The notes: generated from the letters alone by a model not told the origin. 64,000 nucleotides of DNA from Limnobacter humi (GCF_024518835.1 NZ_JANIGO010000002.1:844127-908126); one strand, 5' to 3'. Counted from the stretch's first letter, positions 1 through 9,257 are shown. Numbers and translations are program-made.

Positions 1-796
1 GGCAAATCACGGCCCGCAGGGATTCCGACAACATGGTTCGCACCATGGCCTTGTCGGTCGATGGAAACGCATCAATAATCCGATCAATGGTTTTGGGCGC
101 AGATGAGGTGTGCAGCGTGGCCAGCACCAAGTGCCCGGTTTCAGCGGCGGTCAAGGCCAGTTGAATGGTCTCCAGGTCCCGCATTTCGCCCACCAGAATC
201 ACATCCGGATCTTCCCGCAGCGCAGCGCGCAGCGCAGCCGAAAAGGAATGGGTGTGCTCGCCCAGCTCGCGTTGGTTCACAATGCAGTTCATGGGGTTGT
301 GCACAAACTCAATCGGGTCTTCAATGGTAAGAATGTGCCCTTTCTGATGACGATTGACTTCGTCCACCATGGCTGCCAGCGTGGTGCTTTTGCCAGAGCC
401 GGTCGGCCCGGTGACCAGCACCAAGCCATTGGGCTCCCGAGCCACCGATCGGAAAACCCCTGGAGCCTCCAATTCATCCAGCGTTCGAACTCGGCTCGGA
501 ATAACCCGAAACGCTGCCGAGGGTCCACGGGCCTGCATGAATGCATTCACACGGAAGCGGGATAAACCCTGTACTTCCCAACTGTAGTCATGTTCATGGT
601 CCCGTTGCCAAGCGGCTTGCTGCCCGTCAGTCATTGAACTACAAATGAGCTGCATCACCTCACGGGCATTCAGCACTGCATCTGACAATCGGCGTATGTC
701 GCCATCCACCCGCACCATGGGTGGCATGTCGGATGACAAGTGCAGGTCAGAGCCACGCAGCTCGACCGTCCAGTTCAGCAATTCAGTCAGGGTCAT
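1..796 (-). CDS. pilT: PilT/PilU-type twitching motility ATPase (3' end cut by window)
   Basis: Cytoplasmic hexameric ATPase that powers retraction of type IV pili. About 265 residues are visible, running off the left edge, so the C-terminal part (usual length about 345-380) is missing. An N-terminal PAS-like region carries the SDLHL motif near residues 16-20. The Walker A motif GPTGSGKST lies at about 130-138, the acidic LREDPDVILVGEMRD segment at about 193-207 and the His box ending LATLHT at about 225-230. The start is the ATG whose complement lies at 794-796, directly before the SDLHL region. It is divergent from yggS-proC, a common betaproteobacterial neighbourhood. PilU is the alternative, because the C-terminal motifs that separate the two are outside the window. 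Confidence 0.9.
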   Translation of the reverse strand, partial: MTLTELLNWTVELRGSDLHLSSDMPPMVRVDGDIRRLSDAVLNAREVMQLICSSMTDGQQAAWQRDHEHDYSWEVQGLSRFRVNAFMQARGPSAAFRVIPSRVRTLDELEAPGVFRSVAREPNGLVLVTGPTGSGKSTTLAAMVDEVNRHQKGHILTIEDPIEFVHNPMNCIVNQRELGEHTHSFSAALRAALREDPDVILVGEMRDLETIQLALTAAETGHLVLATLHTSSAPKTIDRIIDAFPSTDKAMVRTMLSESLRAVIC

Positions 797-853
797 GAGA
801 AAATAACCTTCATCAACACACACAGGGAATGCCGCTTGCATTCCGGAGTTCAC

Positions 854-1549
854 ATGAGCAGCGCCCTAGAACAGCTAACGTCCATCCAACAGCGTATTCG
901 CATAGCCTGTGAGCGCAGCGGTCGTGACTTCGCCTCGGTTCAATTGTTGGCGGTCAGTAAAACCTTTCCCGCAGAGGCCATTCTGGACATGGCCACCTTG
1001 GGACAAACCGCCTTTGGTGAAAATTACCTGCAAGAAGCGCTGGACAAAATCACCCACCTGGCGGAGCTTCCAACTTGCCCGCCTTTGCAGTGGCATTTCA
1101 TCGGCCCCATCCAAAGCAACAAAACCAGGCCCATTGCAGAACATTTTGATTGGGTGCACAGCGTAGACCGCCTGAAAATTGCCCAACGCCTGGCCGAACA
1201 ACGACCAGCACACCTGTCCCCACTGAACGTCCTGATTCAAATCAACACCTCGGGCGAGGACAGCAAATCCGGTGTAAACCCGGCCGATGCGGTTGCCTTG
1301 TGTCAAGCTGTGGCCAGCCTGCCCAAGCTGCGTTTGCGGGGCTTGATGACCATACCTAGCCCCACCGAGAACATGGAACAACTGCGTGGTGAATTCAACA
1401 TTTGCAAAACCGTGTTCACCACCCTCAATTCGGCTGGCCTTGGCCTGGACACACTGTCCATGGGCATGTCAGCCGACCTGGAACTGGCCATTGAATGTGG
1501 CTCCACCTGCGTGCGCGTGGGCACAGCCCTGTTTGGCGCACGCCACTGA
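854..1549 (+). CDS. yggS: YggS/PROSC family PLP-binding homeostasis protein
   Basis: Cytosolic pyridoxal-phosphate carrier that balances B6 vitamers and amino-acid pools; the family has no confirmed catalytic activity. The protein has 231 residues, normal for the family. The PLP lysine is Lys36 in LLAVSKTFP, followed by GENYLQE, WHFIGPIQSNK and the C-terminal SMGMSADLELAIECGST phosphate-binding region. The reading frame is open further upstream, but ATG 854 is preferred because a GGAG lies a few bases before it and the family's N-terminus begins here. It is followed 20 bases later by proC, and the two form a widespread operon. Confidence 0.93.
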   Translation: MSSALEQLTSIQQRIRIACERSGRDFASVQLLAVSKTFPAEAILDMATLGQTAFGENYLQEALDKITHLAELPTCPPLQWHFIGPIQSNKTRPIAEHFDWVHSVDRLKIAQRLAEQRPAHLSPLNVLIQINTSGEDSKSGVNPADAVALCQAVASLPKLRLRGLMTIPSPTENMEQLRGEFNICKTVFTTLNSAGLGLDTLSMGMSADLELAIECGSTCVRVGTALFGARH

Positions 1550-1569
1550 ACCCTCACACAAGGAAGACC

Positions 1570-2373
1570 ATGAACCACACACTGTTTATTGGCGGCGGCA
1601 ATATGGCGTTTGCCATCATTGGCGGGCTGCTGGCCCAAGGCGAAGACGCCGCCCAATGTCGGGTCATCGACCCCAGTCCGGAGGCCTCGCGAAAACTCAA
1701 CGCACTGGGCATTGAATGCAGCGCTGACTGGCCGGAAAACTTTGCACCCGAGGTGGTCGTTTTGGCGGTGAAACCGCAAATGATGAAAGAGGTGCTCCAG
1801 GCCCACGGTGCAAACCTGGGCGACAGCCTGATCATCAGCATTGCTGCCGGTGTCAGTGTGGCTCAAATCCGGCAATGGAGTGGCCAGGTGGATGCCAAGG
1901 TGGTGCGCTGCATGCCCAACACACCGGCCTTGGTGGGTGAAGGGCTGTCGGGTTTGTATTTCACCACCAACTGCGACGGCGAAGACCGGGAGGAAGCCAC
2001 CGCCATATTTGAAAGCTGCGGCAAGGTGGTGGTGGTGGACGACGAGTCCAGCATCAACGCCATCACTGCCATCTCCGGCAGTGGTCCAGGCTATGTGTTT
2101 TACCTCATGGAAGCATTGGCCGAAGGTGCGCGTGCGCTGGGCTTTGATGAATCACAGGCCAATTTGCTGGTGTCACAAACTTTTTTGGGTGCGGCCACAT
2201 TGGCCTCACAATCCAGCGACTCATTTTCCACCCTGCGAGAAAAAGTCACCTCCACAGGCGGCACCACTTTTGCCGGTCTGGAAGCCATGCGGGCTCATGC
2301 CGTGAGCCTGGGTATCGTGGAGGGTGCTAAGGCAGCCATGGCACGGGCTGAAGAACTGCAGAACGGGGCCTAG
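1570..2373 (+). CDS. proC: Pyrroline-5-carboxylate reductase
   Basis: Catalyses the last step of proline synthesis, NAD(P)H-dependent reduction of 1-pyrroline-5-carboxylate in the cytosol. The 267-residue protein starts with the dinucleotide-binding FIGGGNMAFAIIGG. It contains AVKPQMM, the CMPNTPALVGEG segment, and the C-terminal helical dimer domain with AISGSGPGYVFYLMEALAEG and the LREKVTSTGGTT signature. ATG 1570 follows AGGAAG and gives the canonical N-terminus; an upstream start in the same frame would overlap yggS. It is convergent with ubiA, with only 19 bases between the stop codons and no evident terminator. Confidence 0.96.
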   Translation: MNHTLFIGGGNMAFAIIGGLLAQGEDAAQCRVIDPSPEASRKLNALGIECSADWPENFAPEVVVLAVKPQMMKEVLQAHGANLGDSLIISIAAGVSVAQIRQWSGQVDAKVVRCMPNTPALVGEGLSGLYFTTNCDGEDREEATAIFESCGKVVVVDDESSINAITAISGSGPGYVFYLMEALAEGARALGFDESQANLLVSQTFLGAATLASQSSDSFSTLREKVTSTGGTTFAGLEAMRAHAVSLGIVEGAKAAMARAEELQNGA

Positions 2374-2392
2374 GTGCTGCCAGCCGTAAACC

Positions 2393-3256
2393 TCAGCAAT
2401 AATTCAGGAACAGCCCTGTGAACAGGGCTGCCCCCACCCAGTTGTTGTGCAAGAACGCCTTGAAGCACAACGCCCGCTCCCGGTTTCGAATCAAGGTGTA
2501 GTGGTAGCCCACCAGCGCCAAAGCCACACACCAGAATAGCCAAAACACCGGCTTGAACCCCAGGCTGAACCCGACCATGGCCCACAAGGCCAAAAAAAGC
2601 CCATAGCACGCCATCACACCCAACACATCAAACCGGCCCAGCGTGATGGCCGAGGTCTTGATGCCGATTTTCAAATCGTCCGGTTTGTCGACCATGGCAT
2701 ATTCGGTGTCGTATGCAATGGTCCAAAACAAATTGGCCAATAGTACCCACCAGGCTTGCGCTGGCACCTCGCCCTGAATGGCCACAAAGGCCATGGGTAT
2801 ACCAAAGCCGAACGCCAGCCCCAGGTAGGCCTGCGGCATGGGGAAAAACCGCTTGGTAAATGGGTAGCTGCCCGCCAGAAAGGCAGCAGGCACACTCATG
2901 GCGATGGTGGCCCAGCCCAGTGGCAGGGTGATCAGCAGCGCCACCAACGACAACACCACCGCCAAACCCACCGCTTCGCGGGATGTAATTCTTCCTGCAG
3001 TCAATGGCCGGTGCTGGGTTCGCTCCACATGCCGGTCAAAGTCCTGGTCCGCATAGTCGTTGATGGCACAGCCTGCCGAGCGCATCAACACCACGCCCGC
3101 CACAAATACAAACAGCACATAGCCCGTGGGTGGCCCTTCGGCAGCCATCCACAGACCCCACAAGGTGGGCCACATCAGCAACAGGATGCCAATCGGCTTG
3201 TCCAGGCGGAGCAACAACCAATACTCGCGAAGGCGCGTTTGTGTCAGGGCAACCAT
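2393..3256 (-). CDS. ubiA: 4-hydroxybenzoate polyprenyltransferase
   Basis: Integral inner-membrane enzyme that attaches the polyprenyl tail to 4-hydroxybenzoate in ubiquinone synthesis. The 287-residue protein is hydrophobic throughout. It carries the two Mg-diphosphate motifs of the family: NDYADQDFD at residues 66-74, and a second Asp-rich segment DTEYAMVDKPDD at 183-194. It lies 6 bases downstream of oxyR on the same strand, so it is probably co-transcribed with it; this pairing could tie quinone supply to peroxide stress, which is inference. Confidence 0.95.
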   Translation of the reverse strand: MVALTQTRLREYWLLLRLDKPIGILLLMWPTLWGLWMAAEGPPTGYVLFVFVAGVVLMRSAGCAINDYADQDFDRHVERTQHRPLTAGRITSREAVGLAVVLSLVALLITLPLGWATIAMSVPAAFLAGSYPFTKRFFPMPQAYLGLAFGFGIPMAFVAIQGEVPAQAWWVLLANLFWTIAYDTEYAMVDKPDDLKIGIKTSAITLGRFDVLGVMACYGLFLALWAMVGFSLGFKPVFWLFWCVALALVGYHYTLIRNRERALCFKAFLHNNWVGAALFTGLFLNYC

Positions 3257-3262
3257 GTGAAC

Positions 3263-4207
3263 TCAACGAACCATCTGGGGAGAATCCAGAAATTGTACGC
3301 CATTGAGTTTGCATTCCAGAATGCAGTTGCGCAGGGCCTCCACCGCCTCGCGGCGACCAAAGCTTTTTCGCCACACCAGGGCCACGGTTCTGCGCGTATC
3401 GGAATCCGCCAAAGGCACATAGGTCAACAAAGAGCTCTCCGGAACCGGATCGGGTACCGAACTGGAGGGCAATACAGTGATGCCGATGCCCGAGGCCACC
3501 ATGTGGCGAATGGTTTCCAACGAGCTGCCTTCAAAGGTGCGCTGAATGCCCTCAGACGACTGAGAAAACCTCGACAGCTCCGGACAAACACCCAACACCT
3601 GGTCACGAAAACAATGTCCAGTGCCCAACAGCAACATGTTTTCCAGGCGCAACTCGTCCGAATCGATGGCCTCGCGGCTCGCCCATCGATGGCTTTTTGG
3701 CAGCGCCACCACAAAGGGCTCGTCGTACAAGGGTTGAATAACAAAACCAGACTCATTGATGGGCAAAGCCAGCACAGCGACATCAATCTCGCCTTGCTTG
3801 AGCAGCTCCAGCAAACGCACCGTGAAGTTTTCCTGCAGCAACAGGGGCATGCCGGGGTGGTCTTGAATCATGCGGGTGACCAGCTCTGGCAACAAGTAGG
3901 GGCCGATCGTGTAAATCACCCCCACCCGCAAAGGTCCAGCCAGCGGGTCCATGCCCTGTTGCGCAATCGCCTTGATGGCCGAAGCCTCCTCAAGAACCCG
4001 CTGCGCCTGCACCACAATCCGCTCACCCACCGGCGTTAGCGACACCTCATTGGAACCCCGCTCAAACAGCGAGACATTCAGCTCATCTTCCAGTTTTTTA
4101 ATGGCCACCGACAGGGTTGGCTGGCTCACAAAACATGCATCCGCAGCCCGACCAAAATGCTTTTCCCGGGCCAAAGCAACAATGTATTTCAGTTCAGTGA
4201 GAGTCAT
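3263..4207 (-). CDS. oxyR: Peroxide-sensing LysR regulator OxyR
   Basis: LysR-family transcription factor that senses hydrogen peroxide through a reversible disulfide. The 314-residue protein has an N-terminal winged HTH (residues 1-60, with HFGRAADACFVSQPTLSVAIKKLE). In the sensor domain the motif GHCFRDQVLGVC places cysteines at residues 199 and 208, the same numbers as the redox cysteines of E. coli OxyR. This makes the assignment stronger than LysR alone. It is divergent from ridA and lies upstream of ubiA. Confidence 0.93.
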   Translation of the reverse strand: MTLTELKYIVALAREKHFGRAADACFVSQPTLSVAIKKLEDELNVSLFERGSNEVSLTPVGERIVVQAQRVLEEASAIKAIAQQGMDPLAGPLRVGVIYTIGPYLLPELVTRMIQDHPGMPLLLQENFTVRLLELLKQGEIDVAVLALPINESGFVIQPLYDEPFVVALPKSHRWASREAIDSDELRLENMLLLGTGHCFRDQVLGVCPELSRFSQSSEGIQRTFEGSSLETIRHMVASGIGITVLPSSSVPDPVPESSLLTYVPLADSDTRRTVALVWRKSFGRREAVEALRNCILECKLNGVQFLDSPQMVR

Positions 4208-4246
4208 CGGCCAATCCTTGTGAATACGTTGTTATTGGCATTTTCT

Positions 4247-4261
4247 ATCGCCAACTGCGAT
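4247..4261. promoter_or_regulatory. Possible LysR/OxyR binding site upstream of oxyR
   Basis: In the 190-base oxyR-ridA divergent gap the sequence ATCG-N7-CGAT lies about 40 bases upstream of the oxyR start. A short inverted repeat with a 7-base spacer fits the spacing used by OxyR-type proteins (ATAG-N7-CTAT), and autoregulation is usual for LysR genes. The match to the classical half-site is partial, so this is weak. Confidence 0.3.
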
Positions 4262-4397
4262 TCGATTATTACAAACAGTGGAGTGACTGGCAACCCAAGA
4301 CTGCGTCATCGCAGGTCAACAAGCACACAGCGGCTTCATCCGAGGCGATCCAGCGGTATCATGACGCCGTATTCACTTTTGTTGCGACAATGCGTTC

Positions 4398-4781
4398 ATG
4401 AGCACCCCACAGGTTATTTCCACACCCAAAGCCCCTGCCGCCATCGGCCCATACAGCCAAGCCATTCAATTCGGCAATCTGGTGTTTACATCGGGCCAAA
4501 TTGGCCTGAACCCCAGCACCGGTGACCTGGTTGGCCCCGGCACCGTTGAGCAGGCCCGGCAGGCATTTGCCAATCTCAAAGCGGTGGCAGAACAAGCCGG
4601 CGGCAGCTTGGCCAATGTGGTCAAGTTCACACTCTTTCTCACCGACCTCAGTGAGTTTGCTGACGTGAACGCGATCATGCAGGAATTTGTATCGGCACCC
4701 TTCCCGGCTCGCTCCACCGTCGGTGTAGCCAGCCTGCCCAAAGGCGCCCGATTTGAAGTGGAAGCCATCCTCGCCCTTTGA
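4398..4781 (+). CDS. ridA: RidA family 2-iminobutanoate/2-iminopropanoate deaminase
   Basis: Small cytosolic enzyme that hydrolyses reactive enamine/imine intermediates released by PLP enzymes such as threonine dehydratase. The 127-residue protein has the family N-terminus TPKAPAAIGPYSQAIQ, the TSGQIGL segment, and the substrate-binding Arg105 in PFPARSTV, numbered as in E. coli RidA. The C-terminus ends FEVEAILAL. Its TGA stop overlaps the proposed TTG start of recG (TTGA), implying translational coupling. Confidence 0.93.
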   Translation: MSTPQVISTPKAPAAIGPYSQAIQFGNLVFTSGQIGLNPSTGDLVGPGTVEQARQAFANLKAVAEQAGGSLANVVKFTLFLTDLSEFADVNAIMQEFVSAPFPARSTVGVASLPKGARFEVEAILAL

Positions 4782-6868
4782 GCAGCAACGTCCCCTTTCC
4801 TGAACTCAGCCCACTGCCCACGCACCTCGCTGAGGCTGTGGGCAGCCTGATTCACGCCCCGCACTGGATGGGCCTGGCTCTTCATTTGCCCCTTCGGTTC
4901 GAAGACAAGGTTACCGTCACGGCGATGGATGCACTGCAGGTGGGCCAGAAGGCCAATCTGGTGGCCAGCGTGGTGGGCTCAGACATTCAGTACAAACCCC
5001 GCAAGCAATTGCGGGTTTGGGTGGAAGATGGTGAAGTCTCGCTGGTTCTGCGGTGGCTGCATTTTTACCCGGGTTTGCGGGACAAAATGCCCGACGGTGC
5101 GCGGATTCACATCAGCGGCCAAATACGGCAGGGTTACGGAACACTGGAGATTGTTCACCCCCAGATCCGAATCGCACGACCGGATGACAACACTGAATCA
5201 GGCTCACCGATTGAGCCCGGCCATCAACCGAGTGGTGTATTGGAGCCTGTCTATCCCAGCACCGGCACCCTCAAGCAGTCTGACTGGCATCGCTGGATGA
5301 AAAAACTGCCAGAAGCCTGCTTTGTAGACACTCTGCCAAACAAACTGATTCAACAACACCAGCTGTTGCCCTGGAATATTGCACTGCAGACCTTGCATGG
5401 TCAGGCAGCCCCCAGCCAACTGTTTGATTTGAACCTTCGAACCCATGCAGCGTGGGTTCGTGTGAAAGTTGACGAACTGCTGGCCCAGCAACTGCTGCTT
5501 CAGGAATACCGCAACCAGCGAACCCAGGAAAAAGCGCAGTCTTTGAAAAAGGCGGTTCGCAAAGGGCTGGTGGAACAATTTCTTCGGAGTTTGCCATTCA
5601 CGCTCACGGGTGCCCAGCAACGGGCAGTTCGGGACATCTTCGAAGACTTGAAAAACCCCTACCCCATGCAGCGTCTATTGCAGGGCGATGTGGGCAGCGG
5701 AAAAACCCTGGTGGCAGCATTGGCCTGCATCAAGGCAGTTGAATGCGGTCACCAAGCGGCCTTGCTGGCCCCGACCGAGGTGTTGGCCGAACAACACGTA
5801 TTCAAGCTCAAACCGCTGCTGGAGCGCGTGGGCATCCGATGTGGGAAGCTGCAGGGCGCCATGAAAAAAAGTGAGAAGAAAGCCACGCTGCAAGCCCTGG
5901 CCCAAGGTGAAGTGGATGTGGTCATCGGCACCCACGCCCTGGTGCAAGACACTGTCACCTTCAAGTCACTGGCGCTGGTGGTGGTGGACGAACAGCACCG
6001 ATTCGGTGTGGCTCAACGCTTAAGCCTGATCGCCAAAGCAGGCAACGGTCTGCTGGCACATCAGTTGATGATGAGCGCAACCCCAATTCCCCGCACATTG
6101 GCGCAAACCTATTTGTCCGACCTCGCCGTTTCCAATCTGGATGAAAAGCCACCAGGCCGACAACCCATCATCACCAAACTGTTGTCCCAGAAAAAGCGGG
6201 AACAACTGGTGGCTGCGATTGAACATGAAATCGAAAAAGGTCAGCAGGTTTATTGGGTCTGCCCGCTGATCGAGGACAGTGAAACACTGGACCTTCAGGC
6301 CGCCGAAGCGACCTACACGGCTTTGATCGAACTGATGCCGAATCGGCGTATCGCCTTGCTGCATGGCAAACAGGACAGCAAGTTGAAGCAGTCCACCATG
6401 GCCGCGTTCAGCGCTGGGCAGGTCGACCTGCTGGTGTCCACCACTGTGATTGAGGTGGGTGTGGATGTGGGCAATGCCAGCCTGATGGTGATTGACCAGG
6501 CCGAGCGTTTTGGTTTGGCCCAGCTTCATCAACTACGCGGGCGGGTTGGGCGGGGCAGCCTTCAAAGCGTGTGTGTGTTGTTGTACGGCAGCGAACTGTC
6601 GCAAACTGCCAAACAGCGGTTAAAAGCCATGCATGACAGTGATGATGGTTTTTACCTGGCAGAACGCGACCTCGAAATTCGTGGGCCCGGAGAGCTGCTC
6701 GGCAAACGACAATCCGGTTTGCCCTCCCTGCGCTATGCTGACCCCTTGGTGGACAAAGACTTGCTGAACACGGCACGTGCGATTGCGCAGCAAATGCCGC
6801 TGGATGACGTGAATACGCGGCGGCATATTCAACGCTGGACCGAGGACACGCCTTGGTGGCTGAGTTGA
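4778..6868 (+). CDS. recG: ATP-dependent DNA helicase RecG
   Basis: Superfamily-2 helicase that reverses stalled forks and processes branched DNA. The 696-residue protein has the wedge/OB region (about 35-170), Walker A GDVGSGKT at 303-310, DEQH at 404-407, MSATPIPRTL, the LHGK region and the DLEIRGPGELLGKRQSG C-terminal signature. The start is taken as TTG 4778, overlapping the ridA stop by 4 bases; the first ATG (4868) would remove part of the wedge region, so TTG is more likely. Confidence 0.94.
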   Translation: MSSNVPFPELSPLPTHLAEAVGSLIHAPHWMGLALHLPLRFEDKVTVTAMDALQVGQKANLVASVVGSDIQYKPRKQLRVWVEDGEVSLVLRWLHFYPGLRDKMPDGARIHISGQIRQGYGTLEIVHPQIRIARPDDNTESGSPIEPGHQPSGVLEPVYPSTGTLKQSDWHRWMKKLPEACFVDTLPNKLIQQHQLLPWNIALQTLHGQAAPSQLFDLNLRTHAAWVRVKVDELLAQQLLLQEYRNQRTQEKAQSLKKAVRKGLVEQFLRSLPFTLTGAQQRAVRDIFEDLKNPYPMQRLLQGDVGSGKTLVAALACIKAVECGHQAALLAPTEVLAEQHVFKLKPLLERVGIRCGKLQGAMKKSEKKATLQALAQGEVDVVIGTHALVQDTVTFKSLALVVVDEQHRFGVAQRLSLIAKAGNGLLAHQLMMSATPIPRTLAQTYLSDLAVSNLDEKPPGRQPIITKLLSQKKREQLVAAIEHEIEKGQQVYWVCPLIEDSETLDLQAAEATYTALIELMPNRRIALLHGKQDSKLKQSTMAAFSAGQVDLLVSTTVIEVGVDVGNASLMVIDQAERFGLAQLHQLRGRVGRGSLQSVCVLLYGSELSQTAKQRLKAMHDSDDGFYLAERDLEIRGPGELLGKRQSGLPSLRYADPLVDKDLLNTARAIAQQMPLDDVNTRRHIQRWTEDTPWWLS

Positions 6869-6888
6869 GGTATCGCGACTCTTAAACA

Positions 6889-6916
6889 AAAACGCCCCGG
6901 CGAACCGAGGCGTTTT
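6889..6916. terminator. Bidirectional rho-independent terminator between recG and rplS
   Basis: AAAACGCC and GGCGTTTT arms (6889-6896 and 6909-6916) enclose a further short CGG/CCG stem. A-rich sequence on one side and T-rich on the other give it U-tracts in both directions. It lies between two convergent genes. Confidence 0.85.
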
Positions 6917-6950
6917 GTGTGCTGCACCGTAAACGGCCAGTGGGGAGTGA

Positions 6951-7331
6951 TTACTCGCCAGCTTGGTCGTTGTTGCGGAAAGCCAATTTTTCCTTGATAC
7001 GTGCGGACTTGCCGGAACGCTCGCGGAGGTAGTAGAGCTTGGCGCGGCGAACATCACCACGACGCTTCACTTCAATTTTTTCGATCAGGGGGGAGTACAA
7101 CTGGAATGTACGCTCCACACCTTCACCGGAGGAAATCTTGCGAACGATGAACGATGAGTTCAGGCCGCGATTGCGCTTGGCAATCACAACACCTTCGTAA
7201 GCTTGCAAACGGGAACGGGTACCTTCAATCACGCGCACGCTCACAATGACGGTGTCACCAGGCGCAAATGCGGGAATTTCTTTACCCAGGCGAGCAATTT
7301 CTTCTTGCTCAAGTTGTTGAATCAGATTCAT
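6951..7331 (-). CDS. rplS: 50S ribosomal protein L19
   Basis: Large-subunit protein at the subunit interface. The 126-residue protein begins [20 protein letters not shown] and contains [27 protein letters not shown] and [17 protein letters not shown], all typical of L19. The frame is open eight residues further upstream, but ATG 7331 gives the canonical start. It is the last gene of rpsP-rimM-trmD-rplS, with about 120 bases between trmD and rplS. Confidence 0.97.
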   Translation of the reverse strand: MNLIQQLEQEEIARLGKEIPAFAPGDTVIVSVRVIEGTRSRLQAYEGVVIAKRNRGLNSSFIVRKISSGEGVERTFQLYSPLIEKIEVKRRGDVRRAKLYYLRERSGKSARIKEKLAFRNNDQAGE

Positions 7332-7454
7332 GTGTATCTCCGAACCATCGTACACGGCACTTTGTTGTGTTCATGTTGAATGAACGGCCGCCAGAGGATG
7401 ACCAATCAAGGTTGTCGATCAACAAACCGGGTTTGCCGACCACAACCACCTGTT

Positions 7455-8234
7455 TCAACCGGGCCTGTGCTTGCCTTTGGAAGCGCCTTCCGCCTTGGGC
7501 GGTTGGGCCTGTTCAAAAGCAGCCAGCAGGTCTGGCCGATGGCGTTTTGTAAAAACTTTCGATTCTTCAAAACGCCAGCCCGCTATTTTAGCGTGGTTTC
7601 CAGATAAAAGCACCTCCGGAACTGCTTTATTTTCAAAAACTTCCGGTCGCGTGTAGTGTGGACAATCCAACAAGCCAGTTTCAAAGGAGTCCTGCACAGC
7701 CGACTCGGCATGGTTCAGGGCCTCTGGTAGTAAACGCACCCAGGCGTCCAGCAAACAGGCCACCGGCAATTCACCGCCCGAGAGCACAAAATCACCGATG
7801 CAAAAGGTGCGGTCTACGTAGTGGTCGATGAATCGCTGATCTACCCCTTCGTAACGGCCACACAACAGAATTGCACCGCAGCCGTCTTGTTCAAGGTGTC
7901 GAACATCCGCCTGCTTCAATAAAGGGCCGTGAGGGGTCAGGTAAATCAGCGGTGACTTTCCATCACCTGCCTGCACCTCTCCGGCGGCAGCGCGCTCGGC
8001 CCGAATGGCTTGAACGGTTTTCACCAAGGGCTCAGCCAGCATCACCATGCCCGGGCCGCCACCGTAGGGGCGGTCATCCACGGTGCGGTGCGGGTCTGTG
8101 GTGAAATCCCGCGGATTCCAGCATTTCAAACTGAACAACCCTTTTTTGAGCGCACGGCCCACAACCCCGAATTCCAGCAAAGCGGGAAATTGCTCGGGAA
8201 ACAGGGTGATCACATCAAAGCGGGGGCCCGGCAT
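7455..8234 (-). CDS. trmD: tRNA (guanine-N1)-methyltransferase
   Basis: SAM-dependent enzyme that makes m1G37 in tRNAs and prevents +1 frameshifting. The 259-residue protein has RFDVITLFPEQF at the N-terminus, DDRPYGGGPGMVML, and the trefoil-knot SAM site LLCGRYEGVDQRF plus IGDFVLSGGELP. The ATG at 8234 is chosen because it shares one base with the rimM stop (TGATG), the classic coupled arrangement; the frame extends six residues upstream. The lysine/proline-rich tail is slightly longer than the enterobacterial protein. Confidence 0.96.
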   Translation of the reverse strand: MPGPRFDVITLFPEQFPALLEFGVVGRALKKGLFSLKCWNPRDFTTDPHRTVDDRPYGGGPGMVMLAEPLVKTVQAIRAERAAAGEVQAGDGKSPLIYLTPHGPLLKQADVRHLEQDGCGAILLCGRYEGVDQRFIDHYVDRTFCIGDFVLSGGELPVACLLDAWVRLLPEALNHAESAVQDSFETGLLDCPHYTRPEVFENKAVPEVLLSGNHAKIAGWRFEESKVFTKRHRPDLLAAFEQAQPPKAEGASKGKHRPG

Positions 8235-8797
8235 CAGTAATCTTCCTGCCAATCGGCCAGAATTCGGCGGGCAGCCAAATCCACGGTTGGCACATAGGCC
8301 TCGACAAAAGGAATGAGATGCTCAATGTCACCCTTGCTGACTTGCAAAATGGCATGTGCGCCGTGGTCAGCCACCTGCGTCACCTCGCCCAGTTCCACCC
8401 CTTGAAGGTTGGTGACCGCACAACCCACCAAATCCACCCAGTAAAACTCGCCCTCTGGCAAGGTAGGAAACCGGGACCGAGACACATACACACGGCAGCC
8501 CTTGAACCGGGCGGCCAAATCCCGATCCTCAACACCCTCCAGGTGCGCGACCAAACGGTCTGCATGCACCTTGGCACTCAATATTTTGAAGGGTTCGTAC
8601 ATCAGATCGTCTTCAGTGGGTTTGCTCACCTTACGCACCGCGCCATCTGCTGAGGGCTTCAGTCGCGAGACCCACCACTGTCTGGCTTTGAGCAGTACCT
8701 CAGGCTGTTCAGACGATGGCAACACATTCACCAAACCTTTGAGCCCGTAGGGTTCGCCAATTCTTCCCAGCTCGATCAAATCATCGGGTTTGTTCAC
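8234..8797 (-). CDS. rimM: 16S rRNA processing protein RimM
   Basis: Assembly factor for the 30S head; binds ribosomal protein S19. The N-terminal barrel begins DLIELGRIGEPYGLKGLVNV, and a PRC-barrel follows (GEFYWVDLVGCAVTNLQGVELGEV). The likely start is GTG 8797 (V-N-K-P-D-D-L), because AGAAGGA stands about six bases upstream. A longer GTG start at 8866 would place codons inside an intergenic hairpin. This gives 187 residues, near the usual 170-190. Confidence 0.92.
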   Translation of the reverse strand: MNKPDDLIELGRIGEPYGLKGLVNVLPSSEQPEVLLKARQWWVSRLKPSADGAVRKVSKPTEDDLMYEPFKILSAKVHADRLVAHLEGVEDRDLAARFKGCRVYVSRSRFPTLPEGEFYWVDLVGCAVTNLQGVELGEVTQVADHGAHAILQVSKGDIEHLIPFVEAYVPTVDLAARRILADWQEDY

Positions 8798-8844
8798 CAG
8801 CCATCCTTCTGAGTGCGATGCACGGTCACTGTGCACCAATGACA

Positions 8845-8877
8845 AAAGTCCGCGAATGCCAAACACTCACGGACTTT
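8845..8877 (-). terminator. Hairpin with T-run between rpsP and rimM (attenuator candidate)
   Basis: An 8-bp perfect inverted repeat (AAAGTCCG at 8845-8852, CGGACTTT at 8870-8877) has a 17-base loop. Read leftward it is followed by TTTT. It sits downstream of rpsP and about 50 bases before the rimM GTG. It probably reduces read-through, so that S16 is made in excess of RimM/TrmD. Confidence 0.55.
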
Positions 8878-9005
8878 AGTGATCACGACTTTAAACCACC
8901 GTACCAACCAGCAGGATTGAACTGCTGCGGACAGGGTTATTGTTGGCAAGCAACCCGGGGGTGACCGAGTACAACCCCAGAAGCGCCTGCCGTCGTCTGC
9001 AGAAC

Positions 9006-9257
9006 TTAGGCTGCTTTCTGGGACTGTTGCTTGACCAAACGGTCCACAGTTTCAGACATTTGTGCACCCACCCCAGTCCAGTAAGTCAGACGGTCCATGG
9101 CAATGCGCAGGGACTCAGCGCCGGCGGGCGCCATGGGGTTGTAGAAGCCAATGCGCTCGATGAAACGGCCATCACGGCGGTTGCGGGAATCAGCAGCCAC
9201 AACGCTGAAAAAGGGGCGCTTCTTGGAACCACCACGGGCGAGTCGAATGACGACCAT
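9006..9257 (-). CDS. rpsP: 30S ribosomal protein S16
   Basis: Small-subunit assembly protein. The 83-residue protein [20 protein letters not shown] continues with [20 protein letters not shown] and the conserved [20 protein letters not shown] 9257 has an AGAGGA ribosome-binding site; the frame is open upstream but those residues are not family-like. It is the first gene of the leftward rpsP-rimM-trmD-rplS operon. Confidence 0.98.
   Translation of the reverse strand: MVVIRLARGGSKKRPFFSVVAADSRNRRDGRFIERIGFYNPMAPAGAESLRIAMDRLTYWTGVGAQMSETVDRLVKQQSQKAA

Noticed and set aside
2756..4039. 427-codon plus-strand frame
   Set aside because: Antisense to ubiA and oxyR, both of which have clear family motifs; the product is His/Gln-rich and resembles nothing.
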